From Salipiger mucosus DSM 16094 (GTDB lineage Bacteria; Pseudomonadota; Alphaproteobacteria; Rhodobacterales; Rhodobacteraceae): DNA of 64,000 bases. The translations under genes and the position numbers were made by a program. Below the pieces are notes generated by a model, which searched no databases, was not told where the DNA came from, and saw nothing but the letters and a program-made list of their open reading frames with translations. The stretch is taken from the NCBI RefSeq assembly GCF_000442255.1, contig NZ_KE557274.1:128467-192466 (forward strand). Reading direction: 5' to 3'. Positions 17,333 to 25,908 of this stretch are shown here, piece by piece (positions within the stretch are counted from its first letter, which is position 1; each line of letters opens with the position of its first letter).

Positions 17333-18892
17333 ATGCGAATTCTCAAACGAAATGCCATGAAATCTTCTGAAATCCGGCTCGGGCCGATGATGGTTGACCG
17401 ACAGACAGGGCGCCTGCGGGACGCTGGAGGTCAGGAGGTCCAGCTGCGCCATATGTCCCGCGAGGTCCTGATCTTTCTGCTCCAGTACAAGGGCGAGGTC
17501 GTCAGCCGCCAGGCCTTGGTCGAGGCCGTGTGGAAGACGCGCTCAACTTCGGACGACACGATTGCCCAAACCATCGCCGACATCCGCCGGGCGCTGGGTG
17601 ACCGCAGCAAGCGGATCATCGAAACCGTCCCGCGCGTAGGCTATAGGCTGGCCGCCCCGCTCCGTAAGGACGCGCCTTCTGCGCGCATCGCCACCTCGTG
17701 GGAGGAAACGGTCGCCAAGGGGCCGGATCCGCAGCAGGATGTTGCGCCGGTCATTGCTGTCCTGCCGTTCGCGGACTTGGGTATCTGCGGCTACCCCTCC
17801 GCTGCACTCCGGACCTCATTGGCCGAGGCGATCATCACTGACCTGGCCCGCCATCCCGAGATGGTCGTGCTGACACGTGTGACACTAACGGATTTCGGGA
17901 CTCAGCTGCGGGCGGATTACCTGGTTACCGGTACGCTGTGCAGCGACGGCCACCGCGCCCGCGTCGGTCTGCGCCTTGTCGTCGCCGAGGCGGCGGAGTG
18001 CCTCTGGGTGGACGAAATGGATTTCGACCTGAGCGAATTCATGCAGGTGGTCCGGTCGATTGGGCGCCTGGTCGCCAACGTCGTCGGGGCGAAGATCATC
18101 GGCCGTGCCGAGGCTCGCATGGATCGCGGCGAGCTCAGCGCGATGCTGATCGAGAACGCGGCACGCAGCCGGATGCTGAGTTATCCCACACAAGAGGCCT
18201 TTCATCGCAATATTCACGAGCAGGACATTGCGCTTGACCGCTACCCCGACTCGCCCTGGGGTCATCTCGGCCAGGCGCTCGCCCTGCGGGTGGGGATCGA
18301 GTCCGGGTGGATGGGAGGCGACCTTCAGGCTGCAAGTTGCCGGGCCGACGAGCTTGCCGTCCGGGCGGTCACTCTGAACCAGGAGAACTACCTCGCCTAC
18401 TATGCGCTTGCCCGGACGCTGTCGGGTAGGAACGAGATGGACCGCGCGTTGTCCGCCCTTGAACACGCCGCCCGGTTGAACCCATCCTCCACGCTGGTCC
18501 TGTCCGGAATGGTCAGCCCTTTGCTCGGCTTAGGCCGGACCCGACGAGCGCTGGAGGTGTTAGCGGCTGCGGAGCGGATCAACCCGTTGGGTGTCGGTGA
18601 GCTGGCCTACCAGAAGGCGCGCACATATTGGCAGATGGGCGCGCCGGACAAGGCACTGGCGTCTCTTGCCGCTGCGCCCAAGGACACGACCGACCACCTC
18701 AAGCTCGCCGCCGTGGCCCATGCCGAGCTCGGAAACAGGGTGGCCGCGCGCGCAGCGCTGATGCGGGTCAAGGCAAAGAACCCGGATTGGAGTGTGGCCC
18801 GTGAACGCCGCGCTAAGCAGGCAACCGACATGGTCCCGGCACGACTTCATTCCTGGCTGGCGCGGTTGGCCGAAGCGGAGATGCCTGCCTGA
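17333..18892 (+). CDS. Winged-helix (OmpR-type DNA-binding) regulator with TPR-like C terminus
   Basis: 519 residues from the ATG with AAAGG 8 nt upstream. Residues about 10-110 form a trans_reg_C domain without a receiver (LRHMSREVLIFLLQYKGEVV; TIAQTIADIRRALGD; ETVPRVGYRL). A central alpha/beta region follows (VIAVLPFADLG...DYLVTGTLCSDGHRARVGLRLV), as in CadC/adenylate-cyclase-associated TPR regulators. The C-terminal half is TPR repeats. No membrane helix, so cytoplasmic. Its divergent neighbour is the periplasmic TPR protein, the likely target. Confidence 0.85.
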   Translation: MRILKRNAMKSSEIRLGPMMVDRQTGRLRDAGGQEVQLRHMSREVLIFLLQYKGEVVSRQALVEAVWKTRSTSDDTIAQTIADIRRALGDRSKRIIETVPRVGYRLAAPLRKDAPSARIATSWEETVAKGPDPQQDVAPVIAVLPFADLGICGYPSAALRTSLAEAIITDLARHPEMVVLTRVTLTDFGTQLRADYLVTGTLCSDGHRARVGLRLVVAEAAECLWVDEMDFDLSEFMQVVRSIGRLVANVVGAKIIGRAEARMDRGELSAMLIENAARSRMLSYPTQEAFHRNIHEQDIALDRYPDSPWGHLGQALALRVGIESGWMGGDLQAASCRADELAVRAVTLNQENYLAYYALARTLSGRNEMDRALSALEHAARLNPSSTLVLSGMVSPLLGLGRTRRALEVLAAAERINPLGVGELAYQKARTYWQMGAPDKALASLAAAPKDTTDHLKLAAVAHAELGNRVAARAALMRVKAKNPDWSVARERRAKQATDMVPARLHSWLARLAEAEMPA

Positions 18893-18947
18893 CGGCCCCC
18901 CGAAAGTCGGCACTGTGATCCTGGGCCGGCATTTCCCATCGTTCAAC

Positions 18948-19561
18948 TCAGTGAACGGTGAGCCTCGGCTCGTCTCGCAGAGTCTCCTGCATCTTGGGAA
19001 GCAGATCTTTCCACCCCTCGCTCCAAGTGATCTCATCAGGAGATTCCGCCTTGAAATCGGCGTTGTGCGGATACTCCAGCAGCATCGGCTTGTGGCCGGC
19101 TTCAAGCCCTGCCAGGGCATTCTTGTAGTTGTCCTCCACCCAGATCGACGCCGGGAACCGAGACAGCGTATCGAGTTTGCTGATGCCACGCGAAAGGCAG
19201 TGGATCTCCTCGAATACATCGTCGAACACGTCGAGCAGGTTCTGCTCGCGACGCGCGATGCAAACAGGATCCTCCGAACAGGAGGTCACCACGATCAGTT
19301 CATGCCCGTCATCGACAAACTGTCGGACCGCTTCTTGAGCGCCTTCGATTGGCTCGAGAAAGCCGAAGTCCGACGAGCGTTCGTTGAACTCCGCGATCAT
19401 GTCCTGGATCGCAGCATTCTCCATGCCCGTCCATGCCCCGAGATCCCAGTTGCACGGCCGCGGCCCGTTGGTCTCAACCCCCGTGTCTTCCTGAGGTAGT
19501 TGCGCAAGCCCAGCGCCCAGTTGAGCAGGACGTCGTCACAATCGAATAGAATTTTTGCCAT
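18948..19561 (-). pseudogene. HAD-like 5'-nucleotidase with single-base frameshift
   Basis: The N terminus MAKILFDCDDVLLNWALGLRNYLR holds the HAD nucleophile motif DxDxV. After about 24 codons the protein continues in another frame: EDTGVETNGPRPCNWDLGAWTG, then MENAAIQDMIAEFNERSSDFGFLEPIEGA...ELIVVTSCSEDP...SIWVEDN...GLEAGHKPMLL, which supplies the HAD motif II (TS) and the acidic motif (VED). One extra G in the GG at 19490-19491 would restore the frame. Resembles small phage/plasmid 5'(3')-deoxyribonucleotidase-like HAD proteins. The ATG overlaps the stop of the preceding gene (TGATG). Either truly broken or a base-calling error. Confidence 0.7.
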
Positions 19562-19908
19562 CAGGCATCTCCCTTCAAGATTTCCTGTATCTGTTTTGCT
19601 CGCGCCTGGTACGTGGATACGATCTCGTACACGGACCGGCTTCCGGACCGGCGCACGCTGTCGTAGAGGCGCTCGGCCTGACACCGCGTGAGGGCGTCAG
19701 GCGCCATGGCCGCAACGACGTCCTCTTTCAAAGCCTGTTGTCTCAGGTCACGCATCTCGTCGGGATCGTCCCGATGCCCGATGTAGGCCGCGAAGGACCG
19801 CTTGAGCCGCACGCCAAGGAACATCTCGAGCATGAGCTGGGTATTCCTTTCCCAGACGGGGTCTGCCCAGTCCGATACGTCTTCCACTTTGTCCTGACTT
19901 GGACACAT
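19561..19908 (-). CDS. Unknown protein (115 aa) upstream of HAD nucleotidase
   Basis: ATG 19908 is favoured because AGGTGA lies 8 nt upstream; in-frame GTG 19920 and ATG 19914 are alternatives. Mostly helical and charged (QLMLEMFLGVRLKRSFAAY; DALTRCQAERLYDSVRRSG). Its stop overlaps the HAD start, so translation is coupled. The divergent upstream region with AAAGAATAC and CTATTCTG elements is shared with the plus-strand gene at 19992. Function unknown. Confidence 0.6.
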   Translation of the reverse strand: MCPSQDKVEDVSDWADPVWERNTQLMLEMFLGVRLKRSFAAYIGHRDDPDEMRDLRQQALKEDVVAAMAPDALTRCQAERLYDSVRRSGSRSVYEIVSTYQARAKQIQEILKGDA

Positions 19909-19925
19909 GAACATCTTCACCTGAG

Positions 19926-19967
19926 TATTCTTTCGGCCTTTTTCGTATCTATACTTTATCTATTCTG
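19926..19967. promoter_or_regulatory. Divergent promoter region with TATTCTTT and CTATTCTG elements
   Basis: A/T-rich 60-bp stretch between the divergent genes at 19908 and 19992. TATTCTTT at 19926-19933 and CTATTCTG at 19960-19967 belong to the recurrent CTATTCTT/AAGAATAG element; TATACT at 19950 could be a -10 for the plus gene. Inference from composition and position. Confidence 0.4.
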
Positions 19968-19991
19968 TGTATGCAACCGGAGGGCCTTCCC

Positions 19992-20390
19992 ATGTCACGT
20001 ACTCCGGAACAGAGCGAAGAACAGATGGGCGCCACCCTTCCAGTGACCACGCCCTTCATCCATGTCACGATCTCCGACAATCTCGACTCGATCCGGGAGA
20101 TTGGCCTCACCGCGCGGCGCGGTGAGCGCACCAGTGCAGGCAACGACGAGGAAGGCGTCTATCTTTTCCCGGACCTGCAAACGGCCGAGGATGCCATCGT
20201 TAACTGGCTTGGTGACGCCTTACCGGATGACCAGGACATTGCCCTTCTCGAAGTCGACCTGGACGAAGCCATGTGCGCACATCTTGGCCGCAGCGACGCC
20301 GACTATGAGCTGATCTACCGCGGAACGATCCCGCCCGGCGCCATCAGGGTTCTTCGTGTTGAGCCTGCCTTGGAGCCGCCGTCTCCGTGA
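19992..20390 (+). CDS. Small protein with possible ADP-ribosyltransferase-like fold
   Basis: 132 residues from ATG 19992 with GGAGGG 7 nt upstream. FIHVTISDNLDSIREIGLTARRG...EGVYLFPDL..AEDAIVNWLGD...IALLEVDLDEA...YELIYRGTIPPGAIRVL follows the pattern of ART-fold domains (H-x-T, [I/L]-x-x-x-G-L, VYLF, final IPP-x-I-x-V). No clear catalytic Glu signature can be assigned, so this is a fold-level suggestion. First of three codirectional genes with a PD-(D/E)XK-like and a ParB-like protein. Confidence 0.55.
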   Translation: MSRTPEQSEEQMGATLPVTTPFIHVTISDNLDSIREIGLTARRGERTSAGNDEEGVYLFPDLQTAEDAIVNWLGDALPDDQDIALLEVDLDEAMCAHLGRSDADYELIYRGTIPPGAIRVLRVEPALEPPSP

Positions 20391-20487
20391 AACGGGTCGG
20401 GCCGGCGGTCAACTCGCCCGCTGAGGGACGCGTTGCCAATGCCATTGCAAGCTTGCACCATGGCGGCGGGATCATGTCGGAGGGAAG

Positions 20488-21084
20488 ATGGCGACGAAGG
20501 AAGACATCCTCGAACAGATCGTCGAGGAATACCTGATCCACCGCGGGTATTTCGTGCAGCACAATCTGAAATTCCTGCCGCGGCGCGATCATCCTGATTT
20601 TGTCTCGAACAAGGACTCCAACCACTCAGACATCGACGTGGTGGGCTACCACCCGACACTCGATGGGCCCGACAAGGTGATGGTCGTGAGCTGCAAGAGC
20701 TGGCAAAGCGGTTTCCATCCTGCGTCCGAGATCACGGCCATCGAACAGGACAAGACGTTGCGCGGTCGAAAGGCGTGGCAGGCCTTCCGGGAGCTGACCT
20801 CGCCCAAATGGTCGGAAGCGTTCATGCAGACGATCTTGGACGCGACAGGGACCGGAACGTTCACCTATGTCACGGCTGTCGCGAAGGTTCGTGGTGACCG
20901 GGCCGCCTGGGAAAGCTACCAACCGTTCATCGACGCGCTGGACGGGAACCCGATCCGGATCCTGACCTTCCGCGACATGGCGCTCGAGATCCAGGCCAAC
21001 CTGACGACAACGCTCGCGGCAACGGAGGTCGGTCGCATGCTGCAGATGTTCCAGGCGGCCGGCCTGAGTATCGCCGATGACTGA
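20488..21084 (+). CDS. PD-(D/E)XK-type nuclease-like protein
   Basis: 198 residues. HSDIDVVGYHPT....VMVVSCKSWQSGF matches the D-(x)n-[E/S/C]-x-K core of restriction-endonuclease-like folds: the aspartate in DIDVVG, then beta strand and Lys in SCKSW (the usual E/Q position is S/C). An N-terminal helix (EDILEQIVEEYLIHRGYFVQHN) precedes, as in Mrr/NERD-like nucleases. The last 8 bp overlap the start of the next gene. Role likely in defence or DNA processing, unproven. Confidence 0.65.
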   Translation: MATKEDILEQIVEEYLIHRGYFVQHNLKFLPRRDHPDFVSNKDSNHSDIDVVGYHPTLDGPDKVMVVSCKSWQSGFHPASEITAIEQDKTLRGRKAWQAFRELTSPKWSEAFMQTILDATGTGTFTYVTAVAKVRGDRAAWESYQPFIDALDGNPIRILTFRDMALEIQANLTTTLAATEVGRMLQMFQAAGLSIADD

Positions 21085-21484
21085 GATGCAGGCCGGTCTC
21101 CATATGCTTCGCATGAGACTGACCGATCTTTACGACATGCGCGACCTCGATGACGACGAAGAGATGCTCTTCCACGCAGTGAGCGACGACGCCCTGGAGT
21201 TCGATTTCGAGGTTCGCACGATGCCGGCAGGCCAGATCACCACGGTGAAGACGGCCCTGGGAGATCTGACGGTGGTCGAGGCCATGGAGGCACTTGCCGA
21301 GGACTGGCAGCACGAGCTCATCGCGTTCAAGCGCGAGAACTTCGACGAAGACCGCGTCGTCATCCTGGAAGACGACCGCATCATCGACGGGAACCATCAT
21401 CTGGTGGCAGCCCACCTGGAGGGCCGGGATCTGCGGTACATCCAACTCACCGATGCGCCGGAGCCGGCCCCGCCGAGGCCCTGA
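21077..21484 (+). CDS. ParB/sulfiredoxin-fold protein
   Basis: 135 residues. The C-terminal part RVVILEDDRIIDGNHHLVAAHLEGRDLRYIQL matches the ParB/Srx nucleotide-binding motif (DG-x-HR-x-x-AA), with His-His in place of His-Arg. The N terminus is acidic and unrelated to known ParB HTH domains. Overlaps the nuclease-like gene by 8 bp, so the two are coupled. Stops 4 bp before the convergent AbiEii stop. Possibly a CTP- or ATP-binding partner of the nuclease. Confidence 0.65.
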   Translation: MTEMQAGLHMLRMRLTDLYDMRDLDDDEEMLFHAVSDDALEFDFEVRTMPAGQITTVKTALGDLTVVEAMEALAEDWQHELIAFKRENFDEDRVVILEDDRIIDGNHHLVAAHLEGRDLRYIQLTDAPEPAPPRP

Positions 21485-21488
21485 TTTC

Positions 21489-22439
21489 TCACATGGCCAG
21501 TGCGTACTGGTTTTCGATCTCCCATCCTGTATCCGGATCCCAGCGCCCGGGGTTGGGGCCCTCGTCATTCATGTAGTCGACCACCGGAGCCAGGAACTCC
21601 CTGATTTCGAGCTGGCACTGTTCGAAGCTGGTGGCATCCAGCTTGTTCTTGTTGATGAACACCTGCCATTGCTTCCTGAAATTCTCGGCATTTTCAGGAT
21701 CCGTGTCGAGAGCAGGGATTTCATCCAGGGGCGGCATCGAGAACCCGAATTTGGCGCAGGACCGCTCGAGGGCGGTCGCGACGATGTCCGCGTCGAAGTC
21801 GGACAGGGTCCGGAACGTCTGGATATCGAAGAAATCCTTCAGTCTGCTGTTGGACCTCCCGTAGTAGACCATGGCGCGAAACTTCTCCGAGATCGACGTC
21901 TCGATAGGGTACATCTCCAGTTCGACGTCACCCTCCTCCTTCAGCTGACCGGGGAAATTCACGGTCTTCAGCTCGGGAGTGATGGCGTTCTCGTAGCCCA
22001 CATCGATGCGCACGCGAGCCTTCCCCTTGCCGACCCATGCATCGAAAGAGACCTTCGCACCCGAGATCATCTCGCCATCGGTCCGATCCTTGTCCGGATT
22101 GATATTTTCGATGTCGAACGTAACGCCATCATCATTTTCTCCAAGATCGACAGCAGAGATATCCCGCAGGGCGGATTTCAACTCCTCCAGGCTGAGTTCC
22201 TTGGCACCATGCAGATCGACGTCCTGCGTTGGCCGGGAAACGTTGCCGGTGATCGGGATCATCATCATCCCACCCTTCAAAGCGAAGAAATCGCTCCATT
22301 CGGACTGCGCCAGCCGGCGCAGGAAGCCCGTGTAAGCGTATTGCTCAATTACCGCCGGTATGAACCGACCATCTTTCTTGGCTGTGTTCTTGAGCTTGTC
22401 ATAGCGAGACATGCCCAGGTTACTGTTGACCTTACCCAT
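21489..22439 (-). CDS. AbiEii-type nucleotidyltransferase toxin
   Basis: 316 residues from ATG 22439 (AGGGGG upstream). The MNT-like nucleotidyltransferase signature is present: FFALKGGMMMIPITGNVSRPTQDVD (GG56-57, D73, D75), and the later family motif SEKFRAMVYYGRSNSRLKDFFDI. AbiEii toxins transfer nucleotides to targets such as tRNA and are held by AbiEi antitoxins. The matching AbiEi-like gene is two genes upstream (23757-24479), separated by a WGR/DNA ligase gene; all three run in one direction. Confidence 0.85.
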   Translation of the reverse strand: MGKVNSNLGMSRYDKLKNTAKKDGRFIPAVIEQYAYTGFLRRLAQSEWSDFFALKGGMMMIPITGNVSRPTQDVDLHGAKELSLEELKSALRDISAVDLGENDDGVTFDIENINPDKDRTDGEMISGAKVSFDAWVGKGKARVRIDVGYENAITPELKTVNFPGQLKEEGDVELEMYPIETSISEKFRAMVYYGRSNSRLKDFFDIQTFRTLSDFDADIVATALERSCAKFGFSMPPLDEIPALDTDPENAENFRKQWQVFINKNKLDATSFEQCQLEIREFLAPVVDYMNDEGPNPGRWDPDTGWEIENQYALAM

Positions 22440-22610
22440 GGGAACCCCCTGAATTTCCTCAGAAGGTGTCCGCGGGCATGCAAGACGCATGTCTGATGGA
22501 TTGGAAGACAGAAAGGCGTCCTAAGAATCAGGATCCTGTCACGGAACAATTTTCCCCAAACCCAATGCCCGGGATACACCGGGGCCCAGCATCGGGCCCC
22601 GGAAAAGAGA

Positions 22611-23708
22611 TCACATGGCCGGCGCGGCTGCCGCATCCGCCTCGCGCTTGAACTTCAGCGTCCCCAGCCGGCAGGCTTCGTCGTCGACGTCCGTCCTGGG
22701 CCCCTTGAAGACCGGCTGGTAAAGCGATCCGCCCTCGTAGGCGTAGAGGTACTCGACCTCGATCAGCTGACCGGCCTCCGGGAACTGCTCCACGCCCTGC
22801 GGAATGGTCACGTTGCCGACCTCGATCCAGTCGTCACCATCCAGCATCTCGAGGCGCACGGAGGACTTCTCGCCGTTGCGCGCCTTCACCCGGGCCGTAC
22901 AGCTCTCGATGTACTTCATCTTGAAAGCCACAGGCTGCCGGCCCTCCGCGTAGACGCTGTCTGCAGGGCGCAGGACGTAGCCCTCGGCACCCGCGTCCCG
23001 CATCCTGGGTTCCCGATCCCGGAAGAACTCGGCGGCCGGAACGGGAACATCGAATTTCACAGCCGTCAGGCCGAGTTGCTGCGCGGTGCTCTGCAGACCC
23101 GCAAGAACGTTGGACCGCACCCTGAAAGTCGAGACCCCTTTCTCCACCTGGGGATGCTCGACGACGTCGAAGACGACCAGGTGATCGCCCATGTCTTCGG
23201 CGTCGAGGACGAAGCCCTCCGGAAGATCCAGGAACAGGGCCTGCACGTCGTCCATCACGGGTTGACGAACACCGACCTCGAGGCCGTTGCGGTTCGCAAA
23301 GTGGATTCCGTCGGGACCGGCAATTACGCCGCGGCGTTCGCCATCGTGTTTCTGCTGCGCCAGCCACTCTCCGTCCAGACCGGAGGCTTCTTCGTGGGAG
23401 ATCGCCGTCAGCAGCATGGGCCGGAACGCCGTCTTGCGGCCGGCATTCTCACCGCCGGCAAATGCGGCTCCCGTCACGTCTTCGGTGTATCCCTTCCGGG
23501 TCTTGGAGGCCACGGTCTTGTCGTAGAGCTTGACGGCAGAATCGTAGCTGATCGCCTCCTTGGTCTTTTCGGCATTCTTCAGCGCCTTGCCGCGGCGCCC
23601 GTTTTGCGCGAAGACGCGCCACCCGTCACCGTCCTGAACGAGCTGGACCCGGTACTCCTTGTCCGAACTGCCTTCGGTGAGGAACAACGCGATGGATTTC
23701 TCTTCCAT
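22611..23708 (-). CDS. WGR domain / ATP-dependent DNA ligase fusion
   Basis: 365 residues. Residues about 1-75 are a WGR-like domain (SDKEYRVQLVQDGDGWRVF; NGRRGKAL; KTRKGY), with N-G-R instead of W-G-R. Residues 100-350 are a minimal nucleotidyltransferase/OB ligase: motif I QQKHDGERR with adenylated lysine K120, NRNG (140-142), motif III LVVFDVV (177-183), motif IV EGYVLR (242-247), motif V AFKMKY (261-266), then an OB-like tail. WGR domains bind nicked or broken ends in PARP-type proteins. AGGGAG precedes the ATG. Located between AbiEi and AbiEii genes. Confidence 0.85.
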   Translation of the reverse strand: MEEKSIALFLTEGSSDKEYRVQLVQDGDGWRVFAQNGRRGKALKNAEKTKEAISYDSAVKLYDKTVASKTRKGYTEDVTGAAFAGGENAGRKTAFRPMLLTAISHEEASGLDGEWLAQQKHDGERRGVIAGPDGIHFANRNGLEVGVRQPVMDDVQALFLDLPEGFVLDAEDMGDHLVVFDVVEHPQVEKGVSTFRVRSNVLAGLQSTAQQLGLTAVKFDVPVPAAEFFRDREPRMRDAGAEGYVLRPADSVYAEGRQPVAFKMKYIESCTARVKARNGEKSSVRLEMLDGDDWIEVGNVTIPQGVEQFPEAGQLIEVEYLYAYEGGSLYQPVFKGPRTDVDDEACRLGTLKFKREADAAAAPAM

Positions 23709-23756
23709 GAAACACTCCCTGTTGCCCCTACAGAATAGATTGGGGGCGCGCCCGCT

Positions 23757-24479
23757 TCAAGGACAAAACGCCGCCGGTTGCTCCTGATCGGTGAACCCAA
23801 AGTTTTTCTGGCGGCTCTTGATGATCAGATCGAATTGCTCGGCCTGCCCGAACTTCGCTGCCATGGAAATCAGCTTCGCAGGGCTGCTGCCTTCCTGCCC
23901 AAAATACATGGATACGGCTTCCGTCACGGATTCCTCATCAATCATCAGGGTTTGATCGTTTCCGCCATTCAAGGGGCTGTACCGCAGGAGATCCACGAGT
24001 GTTCGCTCCCTGTTCGTCATCCGAACGTCGACGCCCTTGAAGCTCGCCACCGTTTCTACGCCGATTTCCAGGGATTCCTCCTGGCGCCACCGGATAAACT
24101 GGACGGGTTCGTTCTCAAACCTGCTTGCGCCGCGGGCGTGAGGAACCCCCACCTGGACCTCGGGAACACCGATGTCGATGCTCATGTCATGCCACTGGGC
24201 CGCCGAATAGAGGCAGATCGCGGCTTCCGGTCCGCCCAGGACGCAAGCTTTCGCAAGCTCTTCCAGAATGTATTCACGCTCCTCGATCTCCGCAGGCACA
24301 GAGCTCTTTGCATGGATTTCGTCAACGAAGTAGTGACCCCGAACCATGGAGTGGATATGTCCGCCCTCTCGAAGACGCCGCATGACCCTGCGGCTGATCC
24401 CCATGTCTTCAAGTTCCCGAGCGCTGTATACTTGTCCATCGCTCATGAGTTCGATACCCCGGCGCATCTGAGGGCCCAT
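23757..24479 (-). CDS. AbiEi-like antitoxin (winged helix)
   Basis: 240 residues; AAGGAG precedes this ATG at 9 nt. The N terminus has an AbiEi-type winged helix (VYSARELEDMGISRRVMRRL; RGHYFVDE), followed by the AbiEi C-terminal domain (AICLYSAAQWHDMSI..GVPEVQVGVP...FKGVDVRMTNRERTLVDLL). It should bind its own promoter and neutralise the AbiEii nucleotidyltransferase at 21489-22439. The ligase gene starts 48 bp downstream, so a three-gene operon is likely. Confidence 0.82.
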   Translation of the reverse strand: MGPQMRRGIELMSDGQVYSARELEDMGISRRVMRRLREGGHIHSMVRGHYFVDEIHAKSSVPAEIEEREYILEELAKACVLGGPEAAICLYSAAQWHDMSIDIGVPEVQVGVPHARGASRFENEPVQFIRWRQEESLEIGVETVASFKGVDVRMTNRERTLVDLLRYSPLNGGNDQTLMIDEESVTEAVSMYFGQEGSSPAKLISMAAKFGQAEQFDLIIKSRQKNFGFTDQEQPAAFCP

Positions 24480-24711
24480 TCTACATTCTCCTTATCGGCC
24501 TGCATCAAAGATAATACGTGGACAGCAAGGAAGACAAGAATAATTCGGGCCCCGCGTCATCCGCGCAACCTGCCCTATCATTCCCCAGGAAAGAAAACGA
24601 CTACCTCTGAAAGCAGGTATTCAACTTTTCCAAAACATGCTCATTTTGACAAAAACACATTAGCCACTGGGGAGCAGCCCCGGCGCATAGCACATCAGGC
24701 GGAGGAGCGTC

Positions 24712-25047
24712 ATGTCGAAGAGAATGGAATTGAAGAAACGAATGAGGAACGAGCTTTCAAAGCTCGATGATCAGGTATCCAGCCATCAGTCTCGCCTTGA
24801 GAACTTGGCAGAACTTGGTGCGGATCACTGCGAATCCGGGCATCGTTCCAAAGCGGAAAAGCTCCTGGGCCAGGCAGAAGACACGCTGAAGAAGGCCCAT
24901 CACTGCACGCGGGTTGCGACCCCGGACACGGTCAAGATGTTCCGGCGCCATGCGATTGCGGTCGTGGCCAAGGTACGTGAAGCCGATCAGTTCATGGATG
25001 CCTTCGAAGAGGAGATCAGCCCACCTTCGACTGGCATGACCCCCTGA
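24712..25047 (+). CDS. Small helical protein (111 aa), unknown
   Basis: GGAGG 5 nt before the ATG. Strongly helical and basic at the N terminus (MSKRMELKKRMRNELSKLDD), probable coiled coil over residues 5-60, a CHC-type cysteine/histidine cluster (HHCTRVATPD). Function unknown. The upstream 230 bp has AAGAATAA near 24534. Confidence 0.6.
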   Translation: MSKRMELKKRMRNELSKLDDQVSSHQSRLENLAELGADHCESGHRSKAEKLLGQAEDTLKKAHHCTRVATPDTVKMFRRHAIAVVAKVREADQFMDAFEEEISPPSTGMTP

Positions 25048-25117
25048 ACAATTCGCTTATCTGTTCTTGTTGCCACACACTGAATCGGCTATTCTTTCTC
25101 ATCATCAGGAGAAAAGA

Positions 25118-25408
25118 ATGCCCAAGAAGCATGCCCAGTCGGCATCGCCCGTGGAAGGTCACGCCTCGGAAAGTATCTCTGACACGCGGATCTCGGAGCT
25201 CGAGGAAAGCATCGAGAACGCGCTTCAGGCTGCTTCAGAAACCCAGCCCAGCTGGAAGCATCGCTGTCATGCGATCCTGAACGCCCTCGGTTACAACTTC
25301 GGGGATCCCGATTGGGAGATGCCCGACGAGGCTCGGCAAAAGACCATGCTCATCGGCGCACTTCTCGGTGCGCTGAAAGATGTGCCTGCCCGACGATCCG
25401 TTCGGTGA
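25118..25408 (+). CDS. Unknown small protein (96 aa)
   Basis: ATG 25118 with AGGAGA 6 nt upstream; CTATTCTTT lies 20 nt before at 25089-25097. An acidic helix ISELEESIENALQAASE is followed by WKHRCHAILNALGYNFGDP. No family recognised. Overlaps the next gene by 29 bp. Confidence 0.55.
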   Translation: MPKKHAQSASPVEGHASESISDTRISELEESIENALQAASETQPSWKHRCHAILNALGYNFGDPDWEMPDEARQKTMLIGALLGALKDVPARRSVR

Positions 25409-25895
25409 CTTTTCCGAACACGGCGTGCTGGTCGGCTTCGGTAGAATGGTTCCGATGGCTGCCGAGATCCGAAAATCGTCGGAAGGCCGCTTTTCCGTCC
25501 AGGTGGACGGCGTCCACCTGACACAAGACTGGCACACACTCGCGCTGGCAATGGAGGCCGTAGAAGTGGTTCACCAGGGAAAGGCCAATGCGGCCCTTCA
25601 GGAGCGGGTGGACGAGCCTGGCGGTCTCCGTCGTCCCAAGCTGGTCTGGCGCGACAACGAAGCCCGGACCCCGATGGGCCTCTTTCGTGTTCACGGCGAA
25701 ACCGACGACGAACAAAACTTTGAATTCTTCTGGCGTGCGGAAACACAGGATGGCGTCCAATCCGACCACCTCCCCTACCGGAGCCGACAGGAAGCTCGTG
25801 CCGCCGCAAACAGGTACTTCTGTCGGACACTGGCCGGTTGCTTCGCGCTGGGCGAGGCGCCGCTGGATTTTTCTCCAGTCGGTGGATCTGGCTGA
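25380..25895 (+). CDS. Unknown protein (171 aa)
   Basis: Open frame with several possible starts (25380, 25447, 25456); the first overlaps the previous gene. The body has alternating beta-like segments (GRFSVQVDGVHLTQDW; PMGLFRVHGETDDEQNFEFF) and a Ala/Arg helix near the end. Coding-like composition, no family recognised. Confidence 0.5.
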   Translation: MCLPDDPFGDFSEHGVLVGFGRMVPMAAEIRKSSEGRFSVQVDGVHLTQDWHTLALAMEAVEVVHQGKANAALQERVDEPGGLRRPKLVWRDNEARTPMGLFRVHGETDDEQNFEFFWRAETQDGVQSDHLPYRSRQEARAAANRYFCRTLAGCFALGEAPLDFSPVGGSG

Positions 25896-25908
25896 CGCCA
25901 GACAGCGA

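Noticed and set aside
21077-21484. ParABS partition system
   Set aside because: Only the ParB/Srx motif is present; no HTH, no ParA gene and no parS-like repeats nearby.
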